Shown here piece after piece: positions 23,768 through 38,153 of a stretch of DNA of 64,000 nt. The first letter of the stretch is position 1; the number at the start of each line of letters is the position of its first letter. This DNA is from Auanema rhodensis. Taxonomy: Eukaryota; Nematoda; Chromadorea; Rhabditida; Rhabditidae. The position numbers were made by a program, and so were the translations under genes. Where the stretch lies: NCBI GenBank assembly GCA_964057225.1, contig OZ059899.1, positions 21,088,501-21,152,500 of the forward strand, written 5' to 3'. The notes under the pieces are model-generated. The model had not been told where the DNA came from and made no database searches. It saw only the letters and a program-made list of their open reading frames with translations.

Positions 23768-26700
23768 ATGCGGATTTTTAAGCTGCGTCGATCTGTGTTA
23801 TCAGATTTGCGCTAGCTTAAAAATGCACCGAGATATCAACTGATATAAGTTCACACTTATATCCTCGATTTTCACCCTGAAGAATTAATTTTTTCGTTGA
23901 ATAACATTGTCCATCGTCTTTGCCTTGAAAAAAGGAATCTAAAAACATCTACTTTTTGCTAAATTATTTTGAAATTTTTCGAAAAAATTTTTGTCAAAAT
24001 GTTTTTGGAAGCAATGTTGAGTGTACATAGAAACTCAACGTACACTAATGCATCATTTTTCAAACGATCATAACTAATTTTTGTATTAAGCGTTTCTCAA
24101 TGTAGTATAGTGCATTCGATGCGGATTTTTAAGCTGCGTCGATCTGTGTTATCAGATTTGCGCTAGCTTAAAAATGCACCGAGATATCAACTGATATAAG
24201 TTCACACTTATATCCTCGATTTTCACCCTGAAAAATTAATTTTTTCGTTGAATAACATTGTCCATCGTCTTTGCCTTGAAAAAAGGAATCTAAAAACATC
24301 TACTTTTTGCTAAATTATTTTGAAATTTTTCGAAAAAATTTTTGTCAAAATGTTTTTGGAAGCAATGTTGAGTGTACATAGAAACTCAACGTACACTAAT
24401 GCATCATTTTTCAAACGATCATAACTAATTTTTGTATTAAGCGTTTCTCAATGTAGTATAGTGCATTCGATGCGGATTTTTAAGCTGCGTCGATCTGTGT
24501 TATCAGATTTGCGCTAGCTTAAAAATGCACCGAGATATCAACTGATATAAGTTCACACTTATATCCTCGATTTTCACCCTGAAGAATTAATTTTTTCGTT
24601 GAATAACAAAGTCCATCGTCTTTGCCTTGAAAAAAGGAATCTTAAAACATCTACTATTTGCTAAATTATTTTGAAATTTTTCGAAAAAATTTTTGTCAAA
24701 ATGTTTTTGGAAGCAATGTTGAGTGTACATGGAAACTCAACATACACTAAGGCATCATTTTTCAAACGATCATAACTAATTTTTGTATTAAGCGTTTCTC
24801 AATATAGTATAGTGCATTCGATGCGGATTTTTAAGCTGCGTCGATCTGTATTATTAGATTTGCGCTAGCTTAAAAATGCACCGAGATATCAACTGATATA
24901 AGTTCACACTTATATCCTCGATTTTCACCCTGAAGAATTAATTTTTTCGTTGAATAACATTGTCCATCGTCTTTGCCTTGAAAAAAGGAATCTAAAAACA
25001 TCTACTTTTTGCTAAATTATTTTGAAATTTTTTGAAAAAATTTTTGTCAAAATGTTTTTGGAAGCAATGTTGAGTGTACATGGAAACTCAACATACACTA
25101 ATGCATCATTTTTCAAACGATCATAACTAATTTTTGTATCAAGCGTTTCTCAATGTAGTATAGTGCATTCGATGCGGATTTTTAAGCTGCGTCGATCTGT
25201 GTTATCAGATTTGCGCTAGCTTAAAAATGCACCGAGATATCAACTAATATAAGTTCACACTTATATCCTCGATTTTCACCCTGAAGAATTAATTTTTTCG
25301 TTGAATAACAAAGTCCATCGTCTTTGCCTTGAAAAAAGGAATCTAAAAACATCTACTTTTTGCTAAATTATTTTGAAATTTTTCGAAAAAATTTTTGTCA
25401 AAATGTTTTTGGAAGCAATGTTGAGTGTACATAGAAACTCAACGTACACTAATGCATCATTTTTCAAACGATCATAACTAATTTTTGTATTAAGCGTTTC
25501 TCAATGTAGTATAGTGCATTCGATGCGGATTTTTAAGCTGCGTCGATCTGTGTTATCAGATTTGTGCTAGCTTAAAAATGCACCGAGATATCAACTGATA
25601 TAAGTTCACACTTATATCCTCGATTTTCACCCTGAAGAATTAATTTTTTCGTTGAATAACATTGTCCATCGTCTTTGCCTTGAAAAAAGGAATCTAAAAA
25701 CATCTACTTTTTGCTAAATTATTTTGAAATTTTTTGAAAAAATTTTTGTCAAAATGTTTTTGGAAGCAATGTTGAGTGTACATGGAAACTCAACATACAC
25801 TAATGCATCATTTTTCAAACGATCATAACTAATTTTTGTATCAAGCGTTTCTCAATGTAGTATAGTGCATTCGATGCGGATTTTTAAGCTGCGTCGATCT
25901 GTGTTATCAGATTTGCGCTAGCTTAAAAATGCACCGAGATATCAACTAATATAAGTTCACACTTATATCCTCGATTTTCACCCTGAAGAATTAATTTTTT
26001 CGTTGAATAACAAAGTCCATCGTCTTTGCCTTGAAAAAAGGAATCTAAAAACATCTACTTTTTGCTAAATTATTTTGAAATTTTTCGAAAAAATTTTTGT
26101 CAAAATGTTTTTGGAAGCAATGTTGAGTGTACATGGAAACTCAACGTACACTAATGCATCATTTTTCAAACGATCATAACTTATTTTTGTATCAAGCGTT
26201 TCTCAATAAGTATAGTGCATTCGATGCGGATTTTTAAGCTGCGTCGATCTGTGTTATCAGATTTGCGCTAGCTTAAAAATGCACCGAGATATCAACTGAT
26301 ATAAGTTCACACTTATATCCTCGATTTTCACCCTGAAGAATTAATTTTTTCGTTGAATAACATTGTCCATCGTCTTTGCCTTGAAAAAAGGAATCTAAAA
26401 ACATCTACTTTTTGCTAAATTATTTTGAAATTTTTTGAAAAAATTTTTGTCAAAATGTTTTTGGAAGCAATGTTGAGTGTACATGGAAACTCAACATACA
26501 CTAATGCATCATTTTTCAAACGATCATAACTAATTTTTGTATCAAGCGTTTCTCAATGTAGTATAGTGCATTCGATGCGGATTTTTAAGCTGCGTCGATC
26601 TGTGTTATCAGATTTGCGCTAGCTTAAAAATGCACCGAGATATCAACTAATATAAGTTCACACTTATATCCTCGATTTTCACCCTGAAGAATTAATTTTT

Positions 26701-27627
26701 TCGTTGAATAACAAAGTCCATCGTCTTTGCCTTGAAAAAAGGAATCTAAAAACATCTACTTTTTGCTAAATTATTTTGAAATTTTTCGAAAAAATTTTTG
26801 TCAAAATGTTTTTGGAAGCAATGTTGAGTGTACATAGAAACTCAACGTACACTAATGCATCATTTTTCAAACGATCATAACTAATTTTTGTATTAAGCGT
26901 TTCTCAATGTAGTATAGTGCATTCGATGCGGATTTTTAAGCTGCGTCGATCTGTGTTATCAGATTTGTGCTAGCTTAAAAATGCACCGAGATATCAACTG
27001 ATATAAGTTCACACTTATATCCTCGATTTTCACCCTGAAGAATTAATTTTTTCGTTGAATAACATTGTCCATCGTCTTTGCCTTGAAAAAAGGAATCTAA
27101 AAACATCTACTTTTTGCTAAATTATTTTGAAATTTTTTGAAAAAATTTTTGTCAAAATGTTTTTGGAAGCAATGTTGAGTGTACATGGAAACTCAACATA
27201 CACTAATGCATCATTTTTCAAACGATCATAACTAATTTTTGTATTAAGCGTTTCTCAATGTAGTATAGTGCATTCGATGCGGATTTTTAAGCTGCGTCGA
27301 TCTGTGTTATCAGATTTGCGCTAGCTTAAAAATGCACCGAGATATCAACTGATATAAGTTCACACTTATATCCTCAATTTTCACCCTGAAGAATTAATTT
27401 TTTCGTTGAATAACATTGTCCATCGTCTTTGCCTTGAAAAAAGGAATCTAAAAACATCTACTTTTTGCTAAATTATTTTGAAATTTTTTGAAAAAATTTT
27501 TGTCAAAATGTTTTTGGAAGCAATGTTGAGTGTACATGGAAACTCAACATACACTAATGCATCATTTTTCAAACGATCATAACTAATTTTTGTATTACGC
27601 GTTTCTCAATGTAGTATAGTGCATTCG
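23768..27627 (+). repeat. Array segment: units 69-79, CATAGAAAC and g75a mosaic
   Basis: Unit starts: 23768, 24119, 24470, 24821, 25172, 25523, 25874, 26224, 26575, 26926, 27277. CATAGAAAC (in place of CATGGAAAC) marks 23768, 24119, 25172 and 26575. Units 25172/25523 and 26575/26926 are a duplicated pair (offset 1403): the first member has g75a + tt140aa + CATAGAAAC and the second TTTGTGCTAG. Unit 24470 resembles type S of the preceding higher-order repeat and is followed by a g30a/c35t unit. Unit 25874 ends CTTATTTTTG...CAATAAG, a cassette reused further right. Unit 27277 has CCTCAATTTTC. Confidence 0.87.
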
Positions 27628-30600
27628 ATGCGGATTTTTAAGCTGCGTCGATCTGTGTTATCAGATTTGCGCTAGCTTAAAAATGCACCGAGATATCAAC
27701 TAATATAAGTTCACACTTATATCCTCGATTTTCACCCTGAAGAATTAATTTTTTCGTTGAATAACAAAGTCCATCGTCTTTGCCTTGAAAAAAGGAATCT
27801 AAAAACATCTACTTTTTGCTAAATTATTTTGAAATTTTTCGAAAAAATTTTTGTCAAAATGTTTTTGGAAGCAATGTTGAGTGTACATGGAAACTCAACG
27901 TACACTAATGCATCATTTTTCAAACGATCATAACTTATTTTTGTATCAAGCGTTTCTCAATAAGTATAGTGCATTCGATGCGGATTTTTAAGCTGCGTCG
28001 ATCTGTGTTATCAGATTTGCGCTAGCTTAAAAATGCACCGAGATATCAACTGATATAAGTTCACACTTATATCCTCGATTTTCACCCTGAAGAATTAATT
28101 TTTTCGTTGAATAACATTGTCCATCGTCTTTGCCTTGAAAAAAGGAATCTAAAAACATCTACTTTTTGCTAAATTATTTTGAAATTTTTCGAAAAAATTT
28201 TTGTCAAAATGTTTTTGGAAGCAATGTTGAGTGTACATGGAAACTCAACGTACACTAATGCATCATTTTTCAAACGATCATAACTAATTTTTGTATTAAG
28301 CGTTTCTCAATGTAGTATAGTGCATTCGATGCGGATTTTTAAGCTGCGTCGATCTGTGTTATCAGATTTGCGCTAGCTTAAAAATGCACCGAGATATCAA
28401 CTGATATAAGTTCACACTTATATCCTCGATTTTCACCCTGAAGAATTAATTTTTTCGTTGAATAACATTGTCCATCGTCTTTGCCTTGAAAAAAGGAATC
28501 TAAAAACATCTACTTTTTGCTAAATTATTTTGAAATTTTTTGAAAAAATTTTTGTCAAAATGTTTTTGGAAGCAATGTTGAGTGTACATGGAAACTCAAC
28601 ATACACTAATGCATCATTTTTCAAACGATCATAACTAATTTTTGTATTACGCGTTTCTCAATGTAGTATAGTGCATTCGATGCGGATTTTTAAGCTGCGT
28701 CGATCTGTGTTATCAGATTTGCGCTAGCTTAAAAATGCACCGAGATATCAACTAATATATGTTCACACTTATATCCTCGATTTTCACCCTGAAGAATTAA
28801 TTTTTTCATTGAATAACATTGTCCATCGTCTTTGCCTTGAAAAAAGGAATCTAAAAACATCTACTTTTTGCTAAATTATTTTGAAATTTTTCGAAAAAAT
28901 TTTTGTCAAAATGTTTTTGGAAGCAATGTTGAGTGTACATGGAAACTCAACGTACACTAATGCATCATTTTTCAAACGATCATAACTAATTTTTGTATTA
29001 AGCGTTTCTCAAAGTAGTATAGTGCATTCGATGCGGATTTTTAAGCTGCGTCGATCTGTGTTATCAGATTTGCGCTAGCTTAAAAATGCACCGAGATATC
29101 AACTGATATAAGTTCACACTTATATCCTTGATTTTCACCCTGAAGAATTAATTTTTTCGTTGAATAACATTGTCCATCGTCTTTGCCTTGAAAAAAGGAA
29201 TCTAAAAACATCTACTTTTTGCTAAATTATTTTGAAAATTTTTGAAAAAATTTTTGTCAAAATGTTTTTGGAAGCAATGTTGAGTGTACATGGAAACTCA
29301 ACATACACTAATGCATCATTTTTCAAACGATCATAACTAATTTTTGTATTAAGCGTTTCTCAATGTAGTATAGTGCATTCGATGCGGATTTTTAAGCTGC
29401 GTCGATCTTTGTTATCAGATTTGCGCTAGCTTAAAAATGCACCGAGATATCAACTGATATAAGTTCACACTTATATCCTTGATTTTCACCCTGAAGAATT
29501 AATTTTTTCGTTGAATAACATTGTCCATCGTCTTTGCCTTGAAAAAAGGAATCTAATAACATCTACTTTTTGCTAAATTATTTTGAAATTTTTTGAAAAA
29601 ATTTTTGTCAAAATGTTTTTGGAAGCAATGTTGAGTGTACATGGAAACTCAACATACACTAATGCATCATTTTTCAAACGATCATAACTAATTTTTGTAT
29701 CAAGCGTTTCTCAATGTAGTATAGTGCATTCGATGCGGATTTTTAAGCTGCGTCGATCTGTGTTATCAGATTTGCGCTAGCTTAAAAATGCACCGAGATA
29801 TCAACTAATATAAGTTCACACTTATATCCTCGATTTTCACCCTGAAGAATTAATTTTTTCGTTGAATAACAAAGTCCATCGTCTTTGCCTTGAAAAAAGG
29901 AATCTAAAAACATCTACTTTTTGCTAAATTATTTTGAAATTTTTCGAAAAAATTTTTGTCAAAATGTTTTTGGAAGCAATGTTGAGTGTACATGGAAACT
30001 CAACGTACACTAATGCATCATTTTTCAAACGATCATAACTAATTTTTGTATTAAGCGTTTCTCAATGTAGTATAGTGCATTCGATGCGGATTTTTAAGCT
30101 GCGTCGATCTGTGTTATCAGATTTGCGCTAGCTTAAAAATGCACCGAGATATCAACTGATATAAGTTCACACTTATATCCTCGATTTTCACCCTGAAGAA
30201 TTAATTTTTTCGTTGAATAACATTGTCCATCGTCTTTGCCTTGAAAAAAGGAATCTAAAAACATCTACTTTTTGCTAAATTATTTTGAAATTTTTTGAAA
30301 AAATTTTTGTCAAAATGTTTTTGGAAGCAATGTTGAGTGTACATGGAAACTCAACATACACTAATGCATCATTTTTCAAACGATCATAACTAATTTTTGT
30401 ATTACGCGTTTCTCAATGTAGTATAGTGCATTCGATGCGGATTTTTAAGCTGCGTCGATCTGTGTTATCAGATTTGCGCTAGCTTAAAAATGCACCGAGA
30501 TATCAACTAATATAAGTTCACACTTATATCCTCGATTTTCACCCTGAAGAATTAATTTTTTCGTTGAATAACAAAGTCCATCGTCTTTGCCTTGAAAAAA

Positions 30601-31837
30601 GGAATCTAAAAACATCTACTTTTTGCTAAATTATTTTGAAATTTTTCGAAAAAATTTTTGTCAAAATGTTTTTGGAAGCAATGTTGAGTGTACATGGAAA
30701 CTCAACGTACACTAATGCATCATTTTTCAAACGATCATAACTTATTTTTGTATCAAGCGTTTCTCAATAAGTATAGTGCATTCGATGCGGATTTTTAAGC
30801 TGCGTCGATCTGTGTTATCAGATTTGCGCTAGCTTAAAAATGCACCGAGATATCAACTGATATAAGTTCACACTTATATCCTCGATTTTCACCCTGAAGA
30901 ATTAATTTTTTCGTTGAATAACATTGTCCATCGTCTTTGCCTTGAAAAAAGGAATCTAAAAACATCTACTTTTTGCTAAATTATTTTGAAATTTTTCGAA
31001 AAAATTTTTGTCAAAATGTTTTTGGAAGCAATGTTGAGTGTACATGGAAACTCAACGTACACTAATGCATCATTTTTCAAACGATCATAACTAATTTTTG
31101 TATTAAGCGTTTCTCAATGTAGTATAGTGCATTCGATGCGGATTTTTAAGCTGCGTCGATCTGTGTTATCAGATTTGCGCTAGCTTAAAAATGCACCGAG
31201 ATATCAACTGATATAAGTTCACACTTATATCCTCGATTTTCACCCTGAAGAATTAATTTTTTCGTTGAATAACATTGTCCATCGTCTTTGCCTTGAAAAA
31301 AGGAATCTAAAAACATCTACTTTTTGCTAAATTATTTTGAAATTTTTTGAAAAAATTTTTGTCAAAATGTTTTTGGAAGCAATGTTGAGTGTACATGGAA
31401 ACTCAACATACACTAATGCATCATTTTTCAAACGATCATAACTAATTTTTGTATTACGCGTTTCTCAATGTAGTATAGTGCATTCGATGCGGATTTTTAA
31501 GCTGCGTCGATCTGTGTTATCAGATTTGCGCTAGCTTAAAAATGCACCGAGATATCAACTAATATATGTTCACACTTATATCCTCGATTTTCACCCTGAA
31601 GAATTAATTTTTTCATTGAATAACATTGTCCATCGTCTTTGCCTTGAAAAAAGGAATCTAAAAACATCTACTTTTTGCTAAATTATTTTGAAATTTTTCG
31701 AAAAAATTTTTGTCAAAATGTTTTTGGAAGCAATGTTGAGTGTACATGGAAACTCAACGTACACTAATGCATCATTTTTCAAACGATCATAACTAATTTT
31801 TGTATTAAGCGTTTCTCAAAGTAGTATAGTGCATTCG
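27628..31837 (+). repeat. Array segment: units 80-91 with a 4-unit block duplicated at offset 2807
   Basis: Unit starts: 27628, 27978, 28329, 28680, 29031, 29382, 29733, 30084, 30435, 30785, 31136, 31487. Units 27628-29030 recur at 30435-31837 in the same order: g75a/tt140aa with CTTATTTTTG and CAATAAG; a c213/g273 unit; a unit ending GTATTACGCG; and a g75a/a81t/g129a unit ending CAAAGTAG. Between them lie units with c99t (29031, 29382), GATCTTTG and TCTAATAAC (29382), and AAAATTTTTG (29031). Confidence 0.88.
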
Positions 31838-33943
31838 ATGCGGATTTTTAAGCTGCGTCGATCTGTGTTATCAGATTTGCGCTAGCTTAAAAATGCACCG
31901 AGATATCAACTGATATAAGTTCACACTTATATCCTCGATTTTCACCCTGAAGAACTAATTTTTTCATTGAATAACATTGTCCATCGTCTTTGCCTTGAAA
32001 AAAGGAATCTAAAAACATCTACTTTTTGCTAAATTATTTTGAAATTTTTCGAAAAAATTTTTGTCAAAATGTTTTTGGAAGCAATGTTGAGTGTACATGG
32101 AAACTCAACGTACACTAATGCATCATTTTTCAAACGATCATAACTAATTTTTGTATTAAGCGTTTCTCAAAGTAGTATAGTGCATTCGATGCGGATTTTT
32201 AAGCTGCGTCGATCTGTGTTATCAGATTTGCGCTAGCTTAAAAATGCACCGAGATATCAACTGATATAAGTTCACACTTATATCCTCGATTTTCACCCTG
32301 AAGAACTAATTTTTTCGTTGAACAACATTGTCCATCGTCTTTGCCTTGAAAAAAGGAATCTAAAAACATCTACTTTTTGCTAAATTATTTTGAAATTTTT
32401 TGAAAAAATTTTTGTCAAAATGTTTTTGGAAGCAATGTTGAGTGTACATGGAAACTCAACGTACACTAATGCATCATTTTTCAAACGATCATAACTAATT
32501 TTTGTATTAAGCGTTTCTCAATGTAGTATAGTGCATTCGATGCGGATTTTTAAGCTGCGTCGATCTGTGTTATCAGATTTGCGCTAGTTTAAAAATGCAC
32601 CGAGATATCAACTGATATAAGTTCACACTTATATCCTTGATTTTCACCCTGAAGAATTAATTTTTTCGTTGAATAACATTGTCCATCGTCTTTGCCTTGA
32701 AAAAAGGAATCTAAAAACATCTACTTTTTGCTAAATTATTTTGAAAATTTATGAAAAAATTTTTGTCAAAATGTTTTTGGAAGCAATGTTGAGTGTACAT
32801 GGAAACTCAACATACACTAATGCATCATTTTTCAAACGATCATAACTAATTTTTGTATTAAGCGTTTCTCAATGTAGTATAGTGCATTCGATGCGGATTT
32901 TTAAGCTGCGTCGATCTGTGTTATCAGATTTGCGCTAGCTTAAAAATGCACCGAGATATCAACTGATATAAGTTCACACTTATATCCTCGATTTTCACCC
33001 TGAAGAATTAATTTTTTCGTTGAATAACATTGTCCATCGTCTTTGCCTTGAAAAAAGGAATCTAAAAACATCTACTTTTTGCTAAATTATTTTGAAATTT
33101 TTTGAAAAAATTTTTGTCAAAATGTTTTTGGAAGCAATGTTGAGTGTACATGGAAACTCAACATACACTAATGCATCATTTTTCAAACGATCATAACTAA
33201 TTTTTGTATTAAGCGTTTCTCAAAGTAGTATAGTGCATTCGATGCGGATTTTTAAGCTGCGTCGATCTGTGTTATCAGATTTGCGCTAGCTTAAAAATGC
33301 ACCGAGATATCAACTGATATAAGTTCACACTTATATCCTTGATTTTCACCCTGAAGAATTAATTTTTTCGTTGAATAACATTGTCCATCGTCTTTGCCTT
33401 GAAAAAAGGAATCTAAAAACATCTACTTTTTGCTAAATTATTTTGAAATTTTTTGAAAAAATTTTTGTCAAAATGTTTTTGGAAGCAATGTTGAGTGTAC
33501 ATGGAAACTCAACATACACTAATGCATCATTTTTCAAACGATCATAACTAATTTTTGTATTAAGCGTTTCTCAATGTAGTATAGTGCATTCGATGCGGAT
33601 TTTTAAGCTGCGTCGATCTGTGTTATCAGATTTGCGCTAGCTTAAAAATGCACCGAGATATCAACTGATATAAGTTCACACTTATATCCTCGATTTTCAC
33701 CCTGAAGAATTAATTTTTTCGTTGAATAACATTGTCCATCGTCTTTGCCTTGAAAAAAGGAATCTAAAAACATCTACTTTTTGCTAAATTATTTTGAAAT
33801 TTTTTGAAAAAATTTTTGTCAAAATGTTTTTGGAAGCAATGTTGAGTGTACATGGAAACTCAACGTACACTAATGCATCATTTTTCAAACGATCATAACT
33901 AATTTTTGTATTAAGCGTTTCTCAATGTAGTATAGTGCATTCG
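31838..33943 (+). repeat. Array segment: units 92-97, first t118c units and c99t alternation
   Basis: Unit starts: 31838, 32189, 32540, 32891, 33242, 33593. Units 31838 and 32189 introduce GAACTAAT (t118c), the second also TTGAACAAC (t135c). Unit 32540 has CTAGTTTA, c99t and AAAATTTATG. Units 32540-33943 form a four-unit series (c99t; CAAAGTAG end; c99t; g273) that returns at 43066 and, with c99 in its first unit, at 46927. Confidence 0.87.
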
Positions 33944-36900
33944 ATGCGGATTTTTAAGCTGCGTCGATCTGTGTTATCAGATTTGCGCTAGCTTAAAAAT
34001 GCACCGAGATATCAACTGATATAAGTTCACACTTATATCCTTGATTTTCACCCTGAAGAATTAATTTTTTCGTTGAATAACATTGTCCATCGTCTTTGCC
34101 TTGAAAAAAGGAATCTAAAAACATCTACTTTTTGCTAAATTATTTTGAAATTTTTTGAAAAAATTTTTGTCAAAATGTTTTTGGAAGCAATGTTGAGTGT
34201 ACATGGAAACTCAACGTACACTAATGCATCATTTTTCAAACGATCATAACTAATTTTTGTATTAAGCGTTTCTCAATGTAGTATAGTGCATTCGATGCGG
34301 ATTTTTAAGCTGCGTCGATCTGTGTTATCAGATTTGCGCTAGCTTAAAAATGCACCGAGATATCAACTGATATAAGTTCACACTTATATCCTCGATTTTC
34401 ACCCTGAAGAATTAATTTTTTCGTTGAATAACATTGTCCATCGTCTTTGCCTTGAAAAAAGGAATCTAAAAACATCTACTTTTTGCTAAATTATTTTGAA
34501 ATTTTTTGAAAAAATTTTTGTCAAAATGTTTTTGGAAGCAATGTTGAGTGTACATGGAAACTCAACGTACACTAATGCATCATTTTTCAAACGATCATAA
34601 CTAATTTTTGTATTAAGCGTTTCTCAATGTAGTATAGTGCATTCGATGCGGATTTTTAAGCTGCGTCGATCTGTGTTATCAGATTTGCGCTAGCTTAAAA
34701 ATGCACCGAGATATCAACTGATATAAGTTCACACTTATATCCTTGATTTTCACCCTGAAGAATTAATTTTTTCGTTGAATAACATTGTCCATCGTCTTTG
34801 CCTTGAAAAAAGGAATCTAAAAACATCTACTTTTTGCTAAATTATTTTGAAATTTTTTGAAAAAATTTTTGTCAAAATGTTTTTGGAAGCAATGTTGAGT
34901 GTACATGGAAACTCAACATACACAAATGCATCATTTTTCAAACGATCATAACTAATTTTTGTATTAAGCGTTTCTCAATGTAGTATAGTGCATTCGATGC
35001 GGATTTTTAAGCTGCGTCGATCTGTGTTATCAGATTTGCGCTAGCTTAAAAATGCACCGAGATATCAACTGATATAAGTTCACACTTATATCCTCGATTT
35101 TCACCCTGAAGAATTAATTTTTTCGTTGAATGACATTGTCCATCGTCTTTGCCTTGAAAAAAGGAATCTAAAAACATCTACTTTTTGCTAAATTATTTTG
35201 AAATTTTTTGAAAAAATTTTTGTCAAAATGTTTTTGGAAGCAATGTTGAGTGTACATGGAAACTCAACATACACTAATGCATCATTTTTCAAACGATCAT
35301 AACTAATTTTTGTATCAAGCGTTTCTCAATGTAGTATAGTGCATTCGATGCGGATTTTTAAGCTGCGTCGATCTGTGTTATCAGATTTGCGCTAGCTTAA
35401 AAATGCACCGAGATATCAACTAATATAAGTTCACACTTATATCCTCGATTTTCACCCTGAAGAATTAATTTTTTCGTTGAATAACAAAGTCCATCGTCTT
35501 TGCCTTGAAAAAAGGAATCTAAAAACATCTACTTTTTGCTAAATTATTTTGAAATTTTTCGAAAAAATTTTTGTCAAAATGTTTTTGGAAGCAATGTTGA
35601 GTGTACATGGAAACTCAACGTACACTAATGCATCATTTTTCAAACGATCATAACTTATTTTTGTATCAAGCGTTTCTCAATAAGTATAGTGCATTCGATG
35701 CGGATTTTTAAGCTGCGTCGATCTGTGTTATCAGATTTGCGCTAGCTTAAAAATGCACCGAGATATCAACTGATATAAGTTCACACTTATATCCTCGATT
35801 TTCACCCTGAAGAATTAATTTTTTCGTTGAATAACATTGTCCATCGTCTTTGCCTTGAAAAAAGGAATCTAAAAACATCTACTTTTTGCTAAATTATTTT
35901 GAAATTTTTCGAAAAAATTTTTGTCAAAATGTTTTTGGAAGCAATGTTGAGTGTACATGGAAACTCAACGTACACTAATGCATCATTTTTCAAACGATCA
36001 TAACTAATTTTTGTATTAAGCGTTTCTCAATGTAGTATAGTGCATTCGATGCGGATTTTTAAGCTGCGTCGATCTGTGTTATCAGATTTGCGCTAGCTTA
36101 AAAATGCACCGAGATATCAACTGATATAAGTTCACACTTATATCCTCGATTTTCACCCTGAAGAATTAATTTTTTCATTGAATAACATTGTCCATCGTCT
36201 TTGCCTTGAAAAAAGGAATCTAAAAACATCTACTTTTTGCTAAATTATTTTGAAATTTTTCGAAAAAATTTTTGTCAAAATGTTTTTGGAAGCAATGTTG
36301 AGTGTACATGGAAACTCAACGTACACTAATGCATCATTTTTCAAACGATCATAACTAATTTTTGTATTAAGCGTTTCTCAAAGTAGTATAGTGCATTCGA
36401 TGCGGATTTTTAAGCTGCGTCGATCTGTGTTATCAGATTTGCGCTAGCTTAAAAATGCACCGAGATATCAACTGATATAAGTTCACACTTATATCCTCGA
36501 TTTTCACCCTGAAGAACTAATTTTTTCGTTGAACAACATTGTCCATCGTCTTTGCCTTGAAAAAAGGAATCTAAAAACATCTACTTTTTGCTAAATTATT
36601 TTGAAATTTTTTGAAAAAATTTTTGTCAAAATGTTTTTGGAAGCAATGTTGAGTGTACATGGAAACTCAACGTACACTAATGCATCATTTTTCAAACGAT
36701 CATAACTAATTTTTGTATTAAGCGTTTCTCAAAGTAGTATAGTGCATTCGATGCGGATTTTTAAGCTGCGTCGATCTGTGTTATCAGATTTGCGCTAGCT
36801 TAAAAATGCACCGAGATATCAACTGATATAAGTTCACACTTATATCCTCGATTTTCACCCTGAAGAACTAATTTTTTCGTTGAACAACATTGTCCATCGT

Positions 36901-38153
36901 CTTTGCCTTGAAAAAAGGAATCTAAAAACATCTACTTTTTGCTAAATTATTTTGAAATTTTTTGAAAAAATTTTTGTCAAAATGTTTTTGGAAGCAATGT
37001 TGAGTGTACATGGAAACTCAACGTACACTAATGCATCATTTTTCAAACGATCATAACTTATTTTTGTATCAAGCGTTTCTCAATAAGTATAGTGCATTCG
37101 ATGCGGATTTTTAAGCTGCGTCGATCTGTGTTATCAGATTTGCGCTAGCTTAAAAATGCACCGAGATATCAACTGATATAAGTTCACACTTATATCCTCG
37201 ATTTTCACCCTGAAGAACTAATTTTTTCGTTGAACAACATTGTCCATCGTCTTTGCCTTGAAAAAAGGAATCTAAAAACATCTACTTTTTGCTAAATTAT
37301 TTTGAAATTTTTTGAAAAAATTTTTGTCAAAATGTTTTTGGAAGCAATGTTGAGTGTACATGGAAACTCAACGTACACTAATGCATCATTTTTCAAACGA
37401 TCATAACTAATTTTTGTATTAAGCGTTTCTCAAAGTAGTATAGTGCATTCGATGCGGATTTTTAAGCTGCGTCGATCTGTGTTATCAGATTTGCGCTAGC
37501 TTAAAAATGCACCGAGATATCAACTAATATATGTTCACACTTATATCCTCGATTTTCACCCTGAAGAATTAATTTTTTCATTGAATAACATTGTCCATCG
37601 TCTTTGCCTTGAAAAAAGGAATCTAAAAACATCTATTTTTTGCTAAATTATTTTGAAATTTTTCGAAAAAATTTTTGTCAAAATGTTTTTGGAAGCAATG
37701 TTGAGTGTACATGGAAACTCAACGTACACTAATGCATCATTTTTCAAACGATCATAACTAATTTTTGTATTAAGCGTTTCTCAAAGTAGTATAGTGCATT
37801 CGATGCGGATTTTTAAGCTGCGTCGATCTGTGTTATCAGATTTGCGCTAGCTTAAAAATGCACCGAGATATCAACTGATATAAGTTCACACTTATATCCT
37901 CGATTTTCACCCTGAAGAACTAATTTTTTCGTTGAACAACATTGTCCATCGTCTTTGCCTTGAAAAAAGGAATCTAAAAACATCTACTTTTTGCTAAATT
38001 ATTTTGAAATTTTTTGAAAAAATTTTTGTCAAAATGTTTTTGGAAGCAATGTTGAGTGTACATGGAAACTCAACGTACACTAATGCATCATTTTTCAAAC
38101 GATCATAACTAATTTTTGTATTAAGCGTTTCTCAATGTAGTATAGTGCATTCG
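33944..38153 (+). repeat. 12-unit higher-order repeat, copy 1 (units 98-109)
   Basis: Unit starts: 33944, 34295, 34646, 34997, 35348, 35698, 36049, 36400, 36751, 37101, 37452, 37803. Markers that are rare or private in the window, in order: ACACAAATGC (34924), GAATGACATTG (35132), CTTATTTTTG plus CAATAAG (units 35348 and 36751), g129a without g75a (36049), GAACTAAT plus TTGAACAAC (36400, 36751, 37101, 37803), and TCTATTTTTT (37636). All return 4210 bp downstream. No difference was seen between the copies except at the last unit's end (CAATGTAG here, CAAAGTAG in copy 2). Confidence 0.92.
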
